Positions 33,652 to 42,305 are shown, numbered from the stretch's first letter. The stretch: DNA of 64,000 bases from Paenibacillus silviterrae (GCF_030167925.1 NZ_JASKUT010000001.1:1240001-1304000); one strand, 5' to 3'. Notes: generated by a model from the letters alone, not told the origin. A program made the numbers and translations.

Positions 33652-36138
33652 ATGCTGTCATTACCTATAGATGAAGTGCTGCCGCAAGTGAAAGAAGCTC
33701 TCTTGAACCATACGAGCGCTGTGCTCATAGCCGAGCCTGGGGCGGGGAAAACGACACAAGTGCCGTTGTCGCTCCTTGAGGAACCGTGGCTCCGGGGAAA
33801 ACGCATCATCATGCTTGAGCCACGTCGTCTGGCCGCTCGTGCGGCGGCGCGTTACATGGCGGCAAAGCGGAAGGAGCAGGTGGGAGAAACCGTAGGGTAT
33901 CGCGTACGCCTCGATACGAAGATCAGCAAGCAAACGAGAATCGAAGTGGTGACCGAAGGGGTCTTAACCCGCATGCTGCAAAATGATCCCGCCCTAGAGG
34001 GCGTAGGACTAGTCATTTTCGATGAATTTCATGAGCGCAGCCTGCACGCGGATCTCGGTTTGGCCTTTGTCCTGCAGGCACAGGCATTGCTTAGAGAGGA
34101 TCTGAGGATCCTGGTCATGTCAGCCACAATGCAAGCTGAGCCGGTCGCTTCATTGCTGGGTGATGCCCCCATTCTTTCCAGTAAGGGCAGGATGTACCCG
34201 GTAGAGACGCACTATTTGTCAGCACGAACAGAAGAGAGGCTGGAGGTGCACGTGGCGGATGCCGTTCAGCGAGCGTTAGCGAACGAAGAGGGAGACATTA
34301 TGGTGTTCCTTCCGGGCTCCGGTGAAATCCGAAGAACGGAAAATCAGCTTCGGGAGCGGAGACTGGGTGAACATGTGCGGATTGCGCCTTTATACGGCAT
34401 TCTGCCACAGGAGCAACAAGAGCGCGCGATTGCGCCAAGTATTCCGGGTGAACGTAAAATCGTATTGGCAACCTCCATTGCGGAAACCAGTTTAACGGTA
34501 GAAGGGATCAAGGTTGTTATCGATTCCGGCTTGATGCGGGTGTCGCGATTCTCACCGAGAACAGGAATGAGCCGGCTGGATACCGTGCCTGTCTCCAAAG
34601 CATCCGCGGATCAACGGCGAGGCCGTGCAGGACGCTTAGGCCCGGGGGTATGCTACCGGCTGTGGACGAAGCAAGAGCAGGATCATTTAGCGGAGCGAAG
34701 CACACCGGAGATCCTGGATGCGGATCTGACACCGCTGCTTTTGGAATTGGCCGCATGGGGCATCACCGAGCCCTCCGAGCTCGATTGGCTGGACGTGCCC
34801 CCTGCACCGGCAGTGAACCAAGCGAGAGAGTTGTTAACCTTGCTTGGTGCGATTCGTGACGATGGAACGATAACCGATATAGGGAAACGAATGGTCGGGC
34901 TTGCTGCGCATCCGCGGTTGGCACATATGATGCTAATGGGGCAGGAGCGGGGGCTTGCCAATCTTGCTTGTGACCTAGCGGCCATCCTGAGCGATCGGGA
35001 TATGTTTGGAAGCGGTCTGTCGGGAAATGCGGACCTTAGGCTGCGCGTAGAAGCTTTACGGGGGAGCGGTCCCCACCTGCGAAGCGCAGATGCTTCCGCC
35101 CGTGAAAGAATGCTGGCGGAAGCACGGGCATGGAAGAGAGAGCTTGGGAGCAGCAGTCAGGACGAGGATCACATCGATCACTGCGGGCTGTTATTAGCCT
35201 ATGCTTACCCTGACCGGATTGCCCAGCGGAGGGAAACGGGCAAGTTTCTGCTCAGCAATGGAAGAGGAGCTGCTTTCGCTCAGCTTCAGCCTTTGTCCCA
35301 GGTCTCTTATCTTGTCGCTGCTCAGCTTGATGATCAAGGGGCCGATAGCCGCATTCTTCTGGCTGCGCCCGTTCAGTTAAAGGAGCTGCAGGAGAATGTA
35401 TCCGACTGGATTCAGCGTGAGGAGCTTGTCAGCTGGGATTCCTCTACCGGCTCCGTCCGAGCGGTCCAAAGGGAAAAGCTCGGCTCGCTGATCCTTCGGG
35501 AAGGAAGCTTGCCTCAGGCTGATCCGGACCGTGTGGCCTCAGCATTAGTAGAGGGTATCGCCCTCGAGGGTCTGGAGCTGCTTCCATGGAACCGGGCATC
35601 CAGACAGCTTCAGCAGCGAATCCGCTTTCTACACCGATTCGATTCAGGCAGCTGGCCGGACGTCCGTGACGAAGCGCTGCTGGGGTCGCTGGAGGAGTGG
35701 CTGAAGCCGCATATTTTGGGCTTGAAGAATCGTGCTCAGCTCGAGCGTCTTAAGCTTACTGAAATACTTGAATCCATGCTTACATGGGAGCAGCGACGCC
35801 AGCTGGATTCGGAAGCGCCTACACATGTCACCGTTCCAAGCGGCTCCAGGATTGCCGTTGATTACAGCCAGGTCGAGCAGCCGGTGGTTTCCGTCAAGCT
35901 TCAGGAGGTTTTCGGATGGAAGGATACCCCCCGTTTGGCACGCGGGCGAGTGCCGGTGTTATTGCATCTGTTATCACCCGCACAACGCCCGGTTCAAGTT
36001 ACTAAAGATTTAGCGAGCTTTTGGTCCAGTACCTATTTCGATGTGAAGAAGGACTTGAAGGGAAGATATCCTAAGCATTATTGGCCCGATGATCCGCTAA
36101 CGGCCTTACCTACCAATCGAGTTCGTCCCAAGGTGTAA
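33652..36138 (+). CDS. hrpB: ATP-dependent RNA helicase HrpB
   Basis: 828 aa from ATG 33652 with CGGAGTGAG upstream (GTG 33604 is in frame but lies in the terminator tail). It is a DExH helicase of the HrpB family. Walker A is GAGKTT (near residue 30), motif II FDEFHERS, motif III MSATM, and the RecA-2 motifs TSIAETSLT and QRRGRAGR follow. The HA2/ratchet region and a C-terminal HrpB_C domain (~700-825, ending RYPKHYWPDDP) complete it. The cellular role is poorly known. Length is normal. Confidence 0.94.
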   Translation: MLSLPIDEVLPQVKEALLNHTSAVLIAEPGAGKTTQVPLSLLEEPWLRGKRIIMLEPRRLAARAAARYMAAKRKEQVGETVGYRVRLDTKISKQTRIEVVTEGVLTRMLQNDPALEGVGLVIFDEFHERSLHADLGLAFVLQAQALLREDLRILVMSATMQAEPVASLLGDAPILSSKGRMYPVETHYLSARTEERLEVHVADAVQRALANEEGDIMVFLPGSGEIRRTENQLRERRLGEHVRIAPLYGILPQEQQERAIAPSIPGERKIVLATSIAETSLTVEGIKVVIDSGLMRVSRFSPRTGMSRLDTVPVSKASADQRRGRAGRLGPGVCYRLWTKQEQDHLAERSTPEILDADLTPLLLELAAWGITEPSELDWLDVPPAPAVNQARELLTLLGAIRDDGTITDIGKRMVGLAAHPRLAHMMLMGQERGLANLACDLAAILSDRDMFGSGLSGNADLRLRVEALRGSGPHLRSADASARERMLAEARAWKRELGSSSQDEDHIDHCGLLLAYAYPDRIAQRRETGKFLLSNGRGAAFAQLQPLSQVSYLVAAQLDDQGADSRILLAAPVQLKELQENVSDWIQREELVSWDSSTGSVRAVQREKLGSLILREGSLPQADPDRVASALVEGIALEGLELLPWNRASRQLQQRIRFLHRFDSGSWPDVRDEALLGSLEEWLKPHILGLKNRAQLERLKLTEILESMLTWEQRRQLDSEAPTHVTVPSGSRIAVDYSQVEQPVVSVKLQEVFGWKDTPRLARGRVPVLLHLLSPAQRPVQVTKDLASFWSSTYFDVKKDLKGRYPKHYWPDDPLTALPTNRVRPKV

Positions 36139-36215
36139 AGGACCATCAAGATGATACTTTTCCTTGATATGGATACAATAATAAAAAAGACACAATGGAA
36201 GGGTGGCGAAACGCC

Positions 36216-36446
36216 GTGGATCAACGCAGTCTGGAGGAGCAGCTGGCACATACGCTGCAGGAGGGCGAAATGGAGCGGGTGAATACGCAGGAGGCTGCGC
36301 GCAAGCGTCTGCCTAGACGCACAGAGGTGCGCATTCAAGCGGAGATCGATCCCGTTGTTGAAGAAACGAAGCAATATCGCAAAATGGCTCAAGAGGTTGA
36401 CTCTAGATATGCCAAGTATGATGAAATGGTAAAAGATAACGAGTGA
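36216..36446 (+). CDS. Small charged hypothetical protein (76 aa)
   Basis: 76 aa from GTG 36216, with AAGGGTGG nine bases ahead; ATG 36195 is in frame but lacks a ribosome-binding site. The protein is highly charged and helical with heptad-like spacing (DQRSLEEQLAHTLQEGEMER), a basic centre (RKRLPRRTEVRI) and an acidic end. It has no Cys or membrane segment. I do not recognise it. Two hairpins follow directly. Confidence 0.6.
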   Translation: MDQRSLEEQLAHTLQEGEMERVNTQEAARKRLPRRTEVRIQAEIDPVVEETKQYRKMAQEVDSRYAKYDEMVKDNE

Positions 36447-36464
36447 AATTTAATTACTGATATT

Positions 36465-36496
36465 AGTTATTAACCACATTAATCAAATTAATAACT
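36465..36496 (+). repeat. Perfect 9-bp inverted repeat, AT-rich
   Basis: AGTTATTAA (36465-36473) and TTAATAACT (36488-36496) are exact complements and stand immediately before the terminator hairpin, giving tandem stem-loops at the end of the small gene. Confidence 0.5.
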
Positions 36497-36498
36497 GC

Positions 36499-36537
36499 AA
36501 GAGTGCGCTGGAAAAGTTCTGCTGCACTCTTTTTTAT
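36499..36537 (+). terminator. Rho-independent terminator
   Basis: AAGAGTGC (36499-36506) pairs perfectly with GCACTCTT (36524-36531), followed by TTTTATT. Confidence 0.85.
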
Positions 36538-36549
36538 TCACGAATATGG

Positions 36550-36583
36550 TTGACTCTTTTGTTGAGAAGGATTATCATTGTCA
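36550..36583 (+). promoter_or_regulatory. Promoter with overlapping Fur box
   Basis: TTGACT (36550-36555), a 17-base spacer and TATCAT (36573-36578) form a strong promoter 33 bases before the FhuF-like gene. TGAGAAGGATTATCA (36563-36577) matches the 7-1-7 Fur motif TGATAATnATTATCA at 12 of 14 positions, and a second copy offset by six bases (36569-36583) matches 11 of 14. The box covers the spacer and -10, so Fur bound to iron should block transcription. Confidence 0.75.
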
Positions 36584-36610
36584 TGAATGTAGTGTGATGG
36601 TGGTGATAAA

Positions 36611-37366
36611 ATGACCTTGTCATCAGAGAACAAGGAGCAATTGCGGTCAACCTTTCGAATTTTACTTACAGAAGCCCCATCCTCGTCTGAGCATGCAAGC
36701 TTACTTGCTTCGGGCGTATTAGAAGAGCTAATGCAAGCTTTTGCCGAGCAGGCTGCCGCACCCTGCGGCAAGGTTACCGGCTCGCTATGGGTGAAACGGT
36801 ATTGCTCCCTGATCGCCGGGGCTTTCTATGCGTTTTCCCGTTGGGATGCGCTATTGAACTTGTCTTTTACACATCTCAGCGTTAGCCTGAACGGATCCGG
36901 TCTGCAGTTTACGCTGCCCGAAGGCTGCCTGACATATGAAGGTTCGCATGAAGAGAAGCGGGATTATTTTATACGGCATGTTTTTTACGAGCATACCGAG
37001 CCGTTGTTTGCACGAGTATCGGAACTCATGGGAATCGATCGTCCAACCTTATGGGCCACCTTGTCCTACTTGCTGGCTTATTATATGGAAGCGCCTAGCC
37101 ACAGGGAAGAAGACCCCGAGCTTCAAGCACGAATTCAAGACGATTATCTGTTCATAGCGGATAAGGTAGAGGAAATTTCCGTCGATTTTCGGGCGGTTCC
37201 GTCACCTATCGACGCCAATGAAAGGATTCTAATCCGATCCAAATGCTGCTGGAGCTTCTGCCTGCCGGGGGAAGACCGGTACTGCTACACATGCCCTAGA
37301 ATTACCGACGAGCGAAGAATGGAGAAGTACGTAGCGGTTCATGGTGAGGCTGCCGCGACAAAATAA
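36611..37366 (+). CDS. FhuF-like ferric-siderophore reductase
   Basis: 251 aa. The N-terminal ~190 residues resemble the IucA/IucC C-terminal/FhuF fold (SLWVKRYCSLIAGAFYAF). The C-terminal FhuF [2Fe-2S] motif is present: two adjacent Cys (SKCCWSF), then eleven residues, then CYTC; an additional Cys lies inside the spacer, which is one residue longer than the E. coli FhuF spacer as I recall it. The protein should reduce Fe(III) in imported siderophores, releasing iron in the cytoplasm. The Fur box on its promoter supports this. No siderophore transporter gene is adjacent. Confidence 0.82.
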   Translation: MTLSSENKEQLRSTFRILLTEAPSSSEHASLLASGVLEELMQAFAEQAAAPCGKVTGSLWVKRYCSLIAGAFYAFSRWDALLNLSFTHLSVSLNGSGLQFTLPEGCLTYEGSHEEKRDYFIRHVFYEHTEPLFARVSELMGIDRPTLWATLSYLLAYYMEAPSHREEDPELQARIQDDYLFIADKVEEISVDFRAVPSPIDANERILIRSKCCWSFCLPGEDRYCYTCPRITDERRMEKYVAVHGEAAATK

Positions 37367-37395
37367 TAGCCTGACAGCTCGCTGGCCGCAGGCTA
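37367..37395. terminator. Hairpin between convergent genes
   Basis: TAGCCTG (37367-37373) pairs with CAGGCTA (37389-37395) right at the FhuF-like stop. On the minus strand it is followed by TTATTTTG, so it mainly fits termination of the small minus gene. Confidence 0.5.
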
Positions 37396-37409
37396 CTTCC
37401 ACAGGATGC

Positions 37410-37520
37410 TCAAATATATCCTGCCCACTCGATATGAACATGGTCTTCCTCTTCTTCAGCTACGTCCATAACATCTTCTTGCCCTTCCGGCTCCTCCGGC
37501 AGGGTTTCTTCATTTTCCAT
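37410..37520 (-). CDS. Very small acidic protein (36 aa)
   Basis: 36 aa on the minus strand from ATG 37520, with AAAGGAGG ten bases ahead, a perfect ribosome-binding site. The product is extremely acidic: MENEETLPEEPEGQEDVMD, then four more Glu/Asp in a row, and a hydrophobic tail ending HIEWAGYI. It lies between the flippase gene and a convergent hairpin, so it is probably the last cistron after the flippase or a separate unit. I do not recognise it; peptides of this kind are easily missed in annotation. Confidence 0.55.
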   Translation of the reverse strand: MENEETLPEEPEGQEDVMDVAEEEEDHVHIEWAGYI

Positions 37521-37567
37521 GGAACCTTAACCTCCTTTATTTAGCCTTGATAGAGGTATTATTTAAC

Positions 37568-39046
37568 TTATGCCGATTTTTTATGTGTTTCCACTCGAGC
37601 TTTGGTCCGAGCTTCAATCCAAGCCGTCATTCCAACCAAGCTGATCATGGCTATGACGACGAATACGGGAAATCCGCTCCCGGTATAATGACCTATTTCC
37701 AATAAGATTCCCATAAGAGCTGATGGCAGCAGCGGTTCCCCGTAAGCTTCCCACCAATCCAGCGTAAAGCTCTCCAAGTAGAAAAACCAAATCATCGACA
37801 AAGCTGATATTGCCCAGCCGCCCGTATAAATCCAAACGGCTAGAACCGGGTTATTAGAAGCAATGAGCGGTACCAAGGTAATGACGAAAATACCGGCTAC
37901 GATCATGACCCAGAAGTTAGCTTTGGTTCGGCCGATCCCGGCGAGAATATTGCCTCCCAGTCTGCTGACGGAGGAGAAGAATACACCAAGTGCCAAAAGC
38001 CGGATATAGATGGCCGATTCGCCGGTTGCATATTCCGCGCCGAACAGAAATCCGTTAATTTGATCGGGGTACATACAGATCAACAGCGTCAGCGGGTATA
38101 AAATAATATTGTTATAGCGGATACAGAGCGTCCCCCTGCGCTTGCTCTCCTGGAGATTTTGCGAGCTTTCGGCAACGAAGGGAAAGGTGACGATCATAAA
38201 CGCCCAGGTTACGATTCCTATAAACCCCGTAATTCTAGAGGCATTAGCCAGGTGACCGACGGCAACAACCGATGTCGAACCGATCATCATCACCAGAAAC
38301 GGCTGCTGGAACGCTTTCGCAATGTTTCCCGCCCATAAAGGTACGCCGTATTTCATCATCTCCCTCAGCTCGGAAGGGGGCAGCGGGCCAAACCATCGGG
38401 GCCGATGGACCGCATGGACTCTCCAGCTGGTGATCATAGCTGTCAGGACGGCGCCGATCCCCATCCAGAAGGAAATCCCCCAGAGCACATCATGATCCCC
38501 GAATAGCGGCCAAAGGACTCCGGCAATAGTACCGAGTGTGGAGAAGGTTGTCATAATAACCATAAAAACCGCTTGCGTGGCAAAGTTTCGGTTACCGGAG
38601 AAGGAGGATACCCCCATATTGACTATGGAGTTAAATATAAACATGATGGACCCCAGCACAAGAGCTGTCTGTAGGGCAGGGAGCCGATACACGCTAGCCA
38701 GCAAAGGGGAAAGGGCAGCCACAATAAAACTGATTACGATGCCAAAGAAGGTACTTCCCGCCAAGGCATAACGAAATTTATTTTGCACGGCTTCCTGCGT
38801 ATTTGTCGAAAAGGTATACACCAAGGCAGAGTTAAACCCGACGTTAAGAAATAGCCCGATCATGCCGTATATTTGGAGGAGCAGGTTTACTTCCCCGAAT
38901 TGAACCGGATCGTTGACCATCCTGGCAATGATAATACTGCCTACGGTTTGGAGCAATTGATTGATGAATAAGCCAATGACAATAATGGATACATTGCGAA
39001 GTAAAAATCGTTGATGCTCGTTGAAATGATGCCATAATTTTTGCAT
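37568..39046 (-). CDS. Oligosaccharide flippase / polysaccharide export membrane protein (Wzx/MATE type)
   Basis: 492 aa from ATG 39046 with AAGAAGGTGG about ten bases ahead (GTG 39058 is too close to that site). It is highly hydrophobic with about 12-14 membrane segments, in the layout of the MOP superfamily (RfbX/Wzx, polysaccharide_synt). The N-terminus FLLRNVSIIVIGLFINQLLQ and the early motif NDPVQFGEVNLLLQIYGMIGL fit flippases that move lipid-linked oligosaccharides. No glycosyltransferases are adjacent, so the cargo is unknown. The C-terminus is basic. Confidence 0.8.
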   Translation of the reverse strand: MQKLWHHFNEHQRFLLRNVSIIVIGLFINQLLQTVGSIIIARMVNDPVQFGEVNLLLQIYGMIGLFLNVGFNSALVYTFSTNTQEAVQNKFRYALAGSTFFGIVISFIVAALSPLLASVYRLPALQTALVLGSIMFIFNSIVNMGVSSFSGNRNFATQAVFMVIMTTFSTLGTIAGVLWPLFGDHDVLWGISFWMGIGAVLTAMITSWRVHAVHRPRWFGPLPPSELREMMKYGVPLWAGNIAKAFQQPFLVMMIGSTSVVAVGHLANASRITGFIGIVTWAFMIVTFPFVAESSQNLQESKRRGTLCIRYNNIILYPLTLLICMYPDQINGFLFGAEYATGESAIYIRLLALGVFFSSVSRLGGNILAGIGRTKANFWVMIVAGIFVITLVPLIASNNPVLAVWIYTGGWAISALSMIWFFYLESFTLDWWEAYGEPLLPSALMGILLEIGHYTGSGFPVFVVIAMISLVGMTAWIEARTKARVETHKKSA

Positions 39047-39174
39047 TTGTGCGGCCACCTTCTTGTTGAAGCGATTCTCGGCTGATTGATTGAAGCACCG
39101 GAGCTTATTTATGATGATTTATCGTACCAGACGGATGACCAGGTGACAATGATCATATTTTGCGCTTTCCCATG

Positions 39175-39222
39175 GAAAAAAGCTTACCGTGATGTCTGAA
39201 CACAGACAACGATAAGCTTTTA
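39175..39222 (-). terminator. Rho-independent terminator for the 71-aa minus gene
   Basis: Read on the minus strand, AAAAGCTTATCGTTGTCTG pairs with CAGACATCACGGTAAGCTTTT around TGTT, followed by TTCC. The A-rich 5' flank gives it some activity on + as well. Confidence 0.75.
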
Positions 39223-39254
39223 CATTGAGGGGGAGTAGACCTATTTGAAATTCA

Positions 39255-39470
39255 TTACTTTGTAAGCTCTTTTCTCCAAAAATCAATTACAGAATGATTC
39301 GGTAAATGCACGGAAGCCCAAATATTACGACGTTGAAAGCCCATGCCTTCCATAAAATGTACCGTTGTTCCCACATCGGCATTATCGACCCTCAGTTCCA
39401 TTGAAACCGCATGGCTCATTATAAATGTTAATTGTTTCAATTGATCAGGTTCCATTTCAGAATGAACCAA
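39255..39470 (-). CDS. Hypothetical protein (71 aa)
   Basis: 71 aa from TTG 39470, with AAGGAGTG about eleven bases ahead; ATG 39455 would shorten it by five residues. It starts MVHSEMEPDQLKQLTFIMS, has a mixed alpha/beta look (AVSMELRVDNADVGTTVHF) and ends in a basic WRKELTK. There are no cysteines and no membrane segment. A strong terminator follows. I do not recognise the family. Confidence 0.55.
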   Translation of the reverse strand: MVHSEMEPDQLKQLTFIMSHAVSMELRVDNADVGTTVHFMEGMGFQRRNIWASVHLPNHSVIDFWRKELTK

Positions 39471-39562
39471 GAACTATCACTCCTTGCCTTGAATTAGACA
39501 TAAAGCCGTTGAAAAAATGATTCCCTTAATTTCCGAAACGGATTCTTTCTAATTGAAATACC

Positions 39563-39600
39563 AATAAGCACTTAGACCAATGAGTCAAAGCGCTTATTTT
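39563..39600 (-). terminator. Hairpin after the minus-strand SleB-like gene
   Basis: AATAAGCACTT (39563-39573) pairs with AAGCGCTTATT (39588-39598) with one mismatch-type G-U. It stands 26 bases beyond the stop at 39624 on the minus strand. The T-tract on that strand is weak (GGTATTTCAATT). Confidence 0.55.
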
Positions 39601-39623
39601 GTGAAAAGATATATATGAACGGG

Positions 39624-40256
39624 TTACACATAGAAGGTATGGTTGCCTATAGTAACCGTTGGTTTCGCATTTTTGTTAGGGTGCCGCTCTGCAATGTCCA
39701 TATTGGCAAAATAAAGCGCCCCATCCGTGGGATCGTTGCCGTTGATGGCTTCTTTGGCCGCGTCATAGGCGGAATCAACGGGCTGCTTGTCAATTTCCCC
39801 ATTGCGGACAGGCTGAAACTGTCCTTTCGCATAAATCACATCGTGAATAGAGCTTCCAAAATTGTTTTCTACTCTGTTTAAAACAACGGCCGCTACAGCG
39901 ACTTGTCCTTGATACGGTTCGCCTTTGGCTTCCGCACTGACAATTCTCGCGAGCAAATCAATTTCTTCATCCGAAATTCCAGCATTTTCAGACGTAGCGG
40001 CAGGCGCCAGTGTTGCCGGTTCAGGCTCGGGCTGCTTAGTAGAAGCTTCCATTGCCTTGAAGGCTGTAGCTTCTGAGCCTAGCTGATCCATGATCACTTG
40101 CGTATCGCTTTCCGTTTGAATAGCTTCAACACTTACCGTAGAAGGTGATGGCTGAATCGTATTCTCATACCCTGTAGAATTTGCTTTATTCGCAACTACA
40201 AGAGCGTTGGAAAGGATTAAGGCAAGCAGGGATGTTACTGCTGCTGCTTTTCTCAC
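39624..40256 (-). CDS. Secreted cell-wall hydrolase (SleB/CwlJ-type domain)
   Basis: 210 aa from GTG 40256 with GGACGGTGAGAAA ahead. It has a signal peptide (AAAVTSLLALILSNALVVA), a Pro/Ala/Glu-rich linker (~30-95) and a C-terminal Hydrolase_2 domain: EIDLLARIVSAEAKGEPYQG holds the likely catalytic Glu, then GQVAVAAVVLNRVEN, ending KPTVTIGNHTFYV. It resembles the catalytic part of SleB at 5.8 kb but lacks the peptidoglycan-binding domain. The promoter looks vegetative rather than sporulation-type, so it may act on vegetative peptidoglycan. Confidence 0.85.
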   Translation of the reverse strand: MRKAAAVTSLLALILSNALVVANKANSTGYENTIQPSPSTVSVEAIQTESDTQVIMDQLGSEATAFKAMEASTKQPEPEPATLAPAATSENAGISDEEIDLLARIVSAEAKGEPYQGQVAVAAVVLNRVENNFGSSIHDVIYAKGQFQPVRNGEIDKQPVDSAYDAAKEAINGNDPTDGALYFANMDIAERHPNKNAKPTVTIGNHTFYV

Positions 40257-40322
40257 TTTCTCACCGTCCTATTCGTTTTGAAAAAACCTTCTCATAGAGT
40301 AGGATTTACTTTTCATCGAAAT

Positions 40323-40352
40323 ATTATAGCTGAACCACGGGCGGTTTGCCAT
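40323..40352 (-). promoter_or_regulatory. Possible sigma-A promoter for the minus SleB-like gene
   Basis: On the minus strand ATGGCA (40352-40347), 18 bases and a perfect TATAAT (40328-40323) stand about 65 bases before the GTG start. The rest of the 246-base gap to 40503 is AT-rich with no gene seen. Confidence 0.45.
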
Positions 40353-40502
40353 ATGGAAATAGTGGAAATGTGCACTGTGAAGCAATTCAAAACGTGTATA
40401 TTTTTATTATTATTTATAGATTTCCCTCATTTATTTTACGACTCTCCAACGGTACTATGTGGTTACAACCAAATTGCATATAACCTAATGGGAGTGAAAT
40501 GA

Positions 40503-41438
40503 ATGGCAGAACGAACATGGATGACCGAAAAAAAGCAAACGAATTCAAAAGCCGCCCGAAGCTTTAGCAGATTTAAAGAACCCCTATGGGGCTATGTGTT
40601 TATCTCTCCATGGTTGATAGGTCTATTCCTACTAACCGTCGGGCCGATGTCCCAATCCTTTTATTTATCGTTAACGGAATATAATTTGCTGGAGCTGCCG
40701 GTTTGGGTCGGGCTTGAGAATTACAAAGAAATTGTAACGGAGGACCAAGTGTTTCGCAAGGCGCTTCAAGTGACGCTCACCTATGTGGTGCTGTCGGTTC
40801 CTTTAAAGCTGTTTTTCGCATTAATGGTAGCCATGCTTTTATTTAAAGGCATTCGCGGCATGTCCCTGTTTCGAGCTATATTCTACTTGCCCTCCCTTGT
40901 CGGCGGCAGTGTGGCCATTGCAGCAATATGGAGAAACCTGTTCGGCATGGATGGCTTTCTTAACAAATTCATCGGTATGTTTGGACTTGAGGGGTTGGAT
41001 TGGATCAATACTCCTGGGACGGCATTATACACTTTAGTGGCGCTGGCCGTATGGCAGTTCGGTTCCTCCATGGTGATCTTCTTAGCCGGCTTAAAGCAAA
41101 TTCCACGTGATCTTTATGAGTCGGCTTCCGTCGACGGAGCATCGAAATTTCGTTCCTTCTTCTCCATTACACTGCCGATGCTGACGCCGATTATTTTGTT
41201 CAACCTTGTGATGCAAATGATCGGAAGCTTTCAGATGTTTACCCAAGCGTTCGTAGTTACCAAGGGCGGTCCTATTCATTCTACGCTTGTATACGCTCTG
41301 TATTTGTACCAAAAAGCATTTGCTTACTTTACGATGGGCTACGCCAGCGCACTTGCATGGGTGCTGCTCTTGATTATCGGTCTATTTACAGCACTGGTGT
41401 TCTGGTCGTCCAAAAGGTGGGTTCACTATGAAAACTGA
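40503..41438 (+). CDS. Sugar ABC transporter permease, MalF type
   Basis: 311 aa with six membrane segments and the permease EAA loop (YESASVDGASKFRSFFSITL) that docks the ATPase. The first ~30 residues are polar and cytoplasmic. GGGAGTG lies before ATG 40503. It forms the first half of the channel with the next gene. No ATPase gene is in the locus, so it probably borrows a shared MsmX-like ATPase, as is common for such systems in Bacilli. The substrate is suggested by the downstream nagA/nagB genes to be an amino-sugar compound. Confidence 0.92.
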   Translation: MAERTWMTEKKQTNSKAARSFSRFKEPLWGYVFISPWLIGLFLLTVGPMSQSFYLSLTEYNLLELPVWVGLENYKEIVTEDQVFRKALQVTLTYVVLSVPLKLFFALMVAMLLFKGIRGMSLFRAIFYLPSLVGGSVAIAAIWRNLFGMDGFLNKFIGMFGLEGLDWINTPGTALYTLVALAVWQFGSSMVIFLAGLKQIPRDLYESASVDGASKFRSFFSITLPMLTPIILFNLVMQMIGSFQMFTQAFVVTKGGPIHSTLVYALYLYQKAFAYFTMGYASALAWVLLLIIGLFTALVFWSSKRWVHYEN

Positions 41439-41477
41439 AGTAACGGTGATTGTAAATATCGGTGGGGTGGATAAAAT

Positions 41478-42305
41478 ATGAGACAAACCAGACTAATTCA
41501 TTACAGTTCCTTAATCATCGGCAGTATCATTATGATATACCCCATTTTTTGGTTAATTAGTAACGCTCTGAAATCCAATGAAGAAATACCGAAATCCAAC
41601 CTCATTCCGTCAAAGTTTCGTTGGGAAAACTTCTCGGACGGGTGGTTTGCCATCCCAGACTTCAGCTTCGCGCACTTCTTTTATAACTCCCTGTTCATTG
41701 CTGTACTTTCTGTGATCGGAACCATCCTATCAAGCGCATTCGTCGCGTTTGGTTTTGCCAGGCTGAGCTTCCCTTTGAAGAGCATGTGGTTTGGCATCTT
41801 GATGCTGACGTTGATGCTGCCGACTCAGGTAACGCTAGTACCACAGTATATTTTGTTTAAATACTTCGGATGGGTAGGGACCACGCTTCCCCTGATTATT
41901 CCGCATTATCTCGCAGTAAGCCCGTTCTTTGTATTCTTAATGATTCAATTTATCCGCGGCATCCCGAAGGATCTTGACGAATCCGCGAAGATCGACGGGT
42001 GCAGCACGCTCGGCATTGCTTTTAGAATTGTACTTCCCTTGTGCACACCGGCCTTTATTACGACGGCTATCTTCAACTTCATCTGGACCTGGGACGACTT
42101 TCTCGGACAAATGATCTATTTAACGGATACGGAAAAATATACGGTCCCACTGGCGTTGCGTTTATTCCTAGATAATACATCCGTGGTGACCTGGGGGCCA
42201 ATGTATGCCATGTCCCTGCTGTCAGTGCTTCCTTGCTTCATCATTTTCCTTGTCGCACAAAAATACTTTGTGGAAGGAATCAGTACGACGGGCATTAAAG
42301 GGTGA
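41478..42305 (+). CDS. Sugar ABC transporter permease, MalG type
   Basis: 275 aa with six membrane segments; the EAA loop is LDESAKIDGCSTLGIAFRIV and the protein ends in the typical VEGISTTGIKG. GGGGTGG lies about nine bases before ATG 41478. It is the partner of the MalF-type permease 39 bases upstream. Length and topology are normal for carbohydrate uptake family 1 (CUT1) systems. Confidence 0.93.
   Translation: MRQTRLIHYSSLIIGSIIMIYPIFWLISNALKSNEEIPKSNLIPSKFRWENFSDGWFAIPDFSFAHFFYNSLFIAVLSVIGTILSSAFVAFGFARLSFPLKSMWFGILMLTLMLPTQVTLVPQYILFKYFGWVGTTLPLIIPHYLAVSPFFVFLMIQFIRGIPKDLDESAKIDGCSTLGIAFRIVLPLCTPAFITTAIFNFIWTWDDFLGQMIYLTDTEKYTVPLALRLFLDNTSVVTWGPMYAMSLLSVLPCFIIFLVAQKYFVEGISTTGIKG

Noticed and set aside
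37341..37544. 67-codon plus-strand frame over the FhuF-like 3' end
   Set aside because: It is antisense to the 36-aa acidic gene, which has the better ribosome-binding site, and overlaps the FhuF-like gene in another frame.
39577..39598. cre-like site (CcpA) around AAAGCGCTT
   Set aside because: The match to the cre consensus is poor at the outer positions, and the bases are better explained as one arm of the terminator hairpin.
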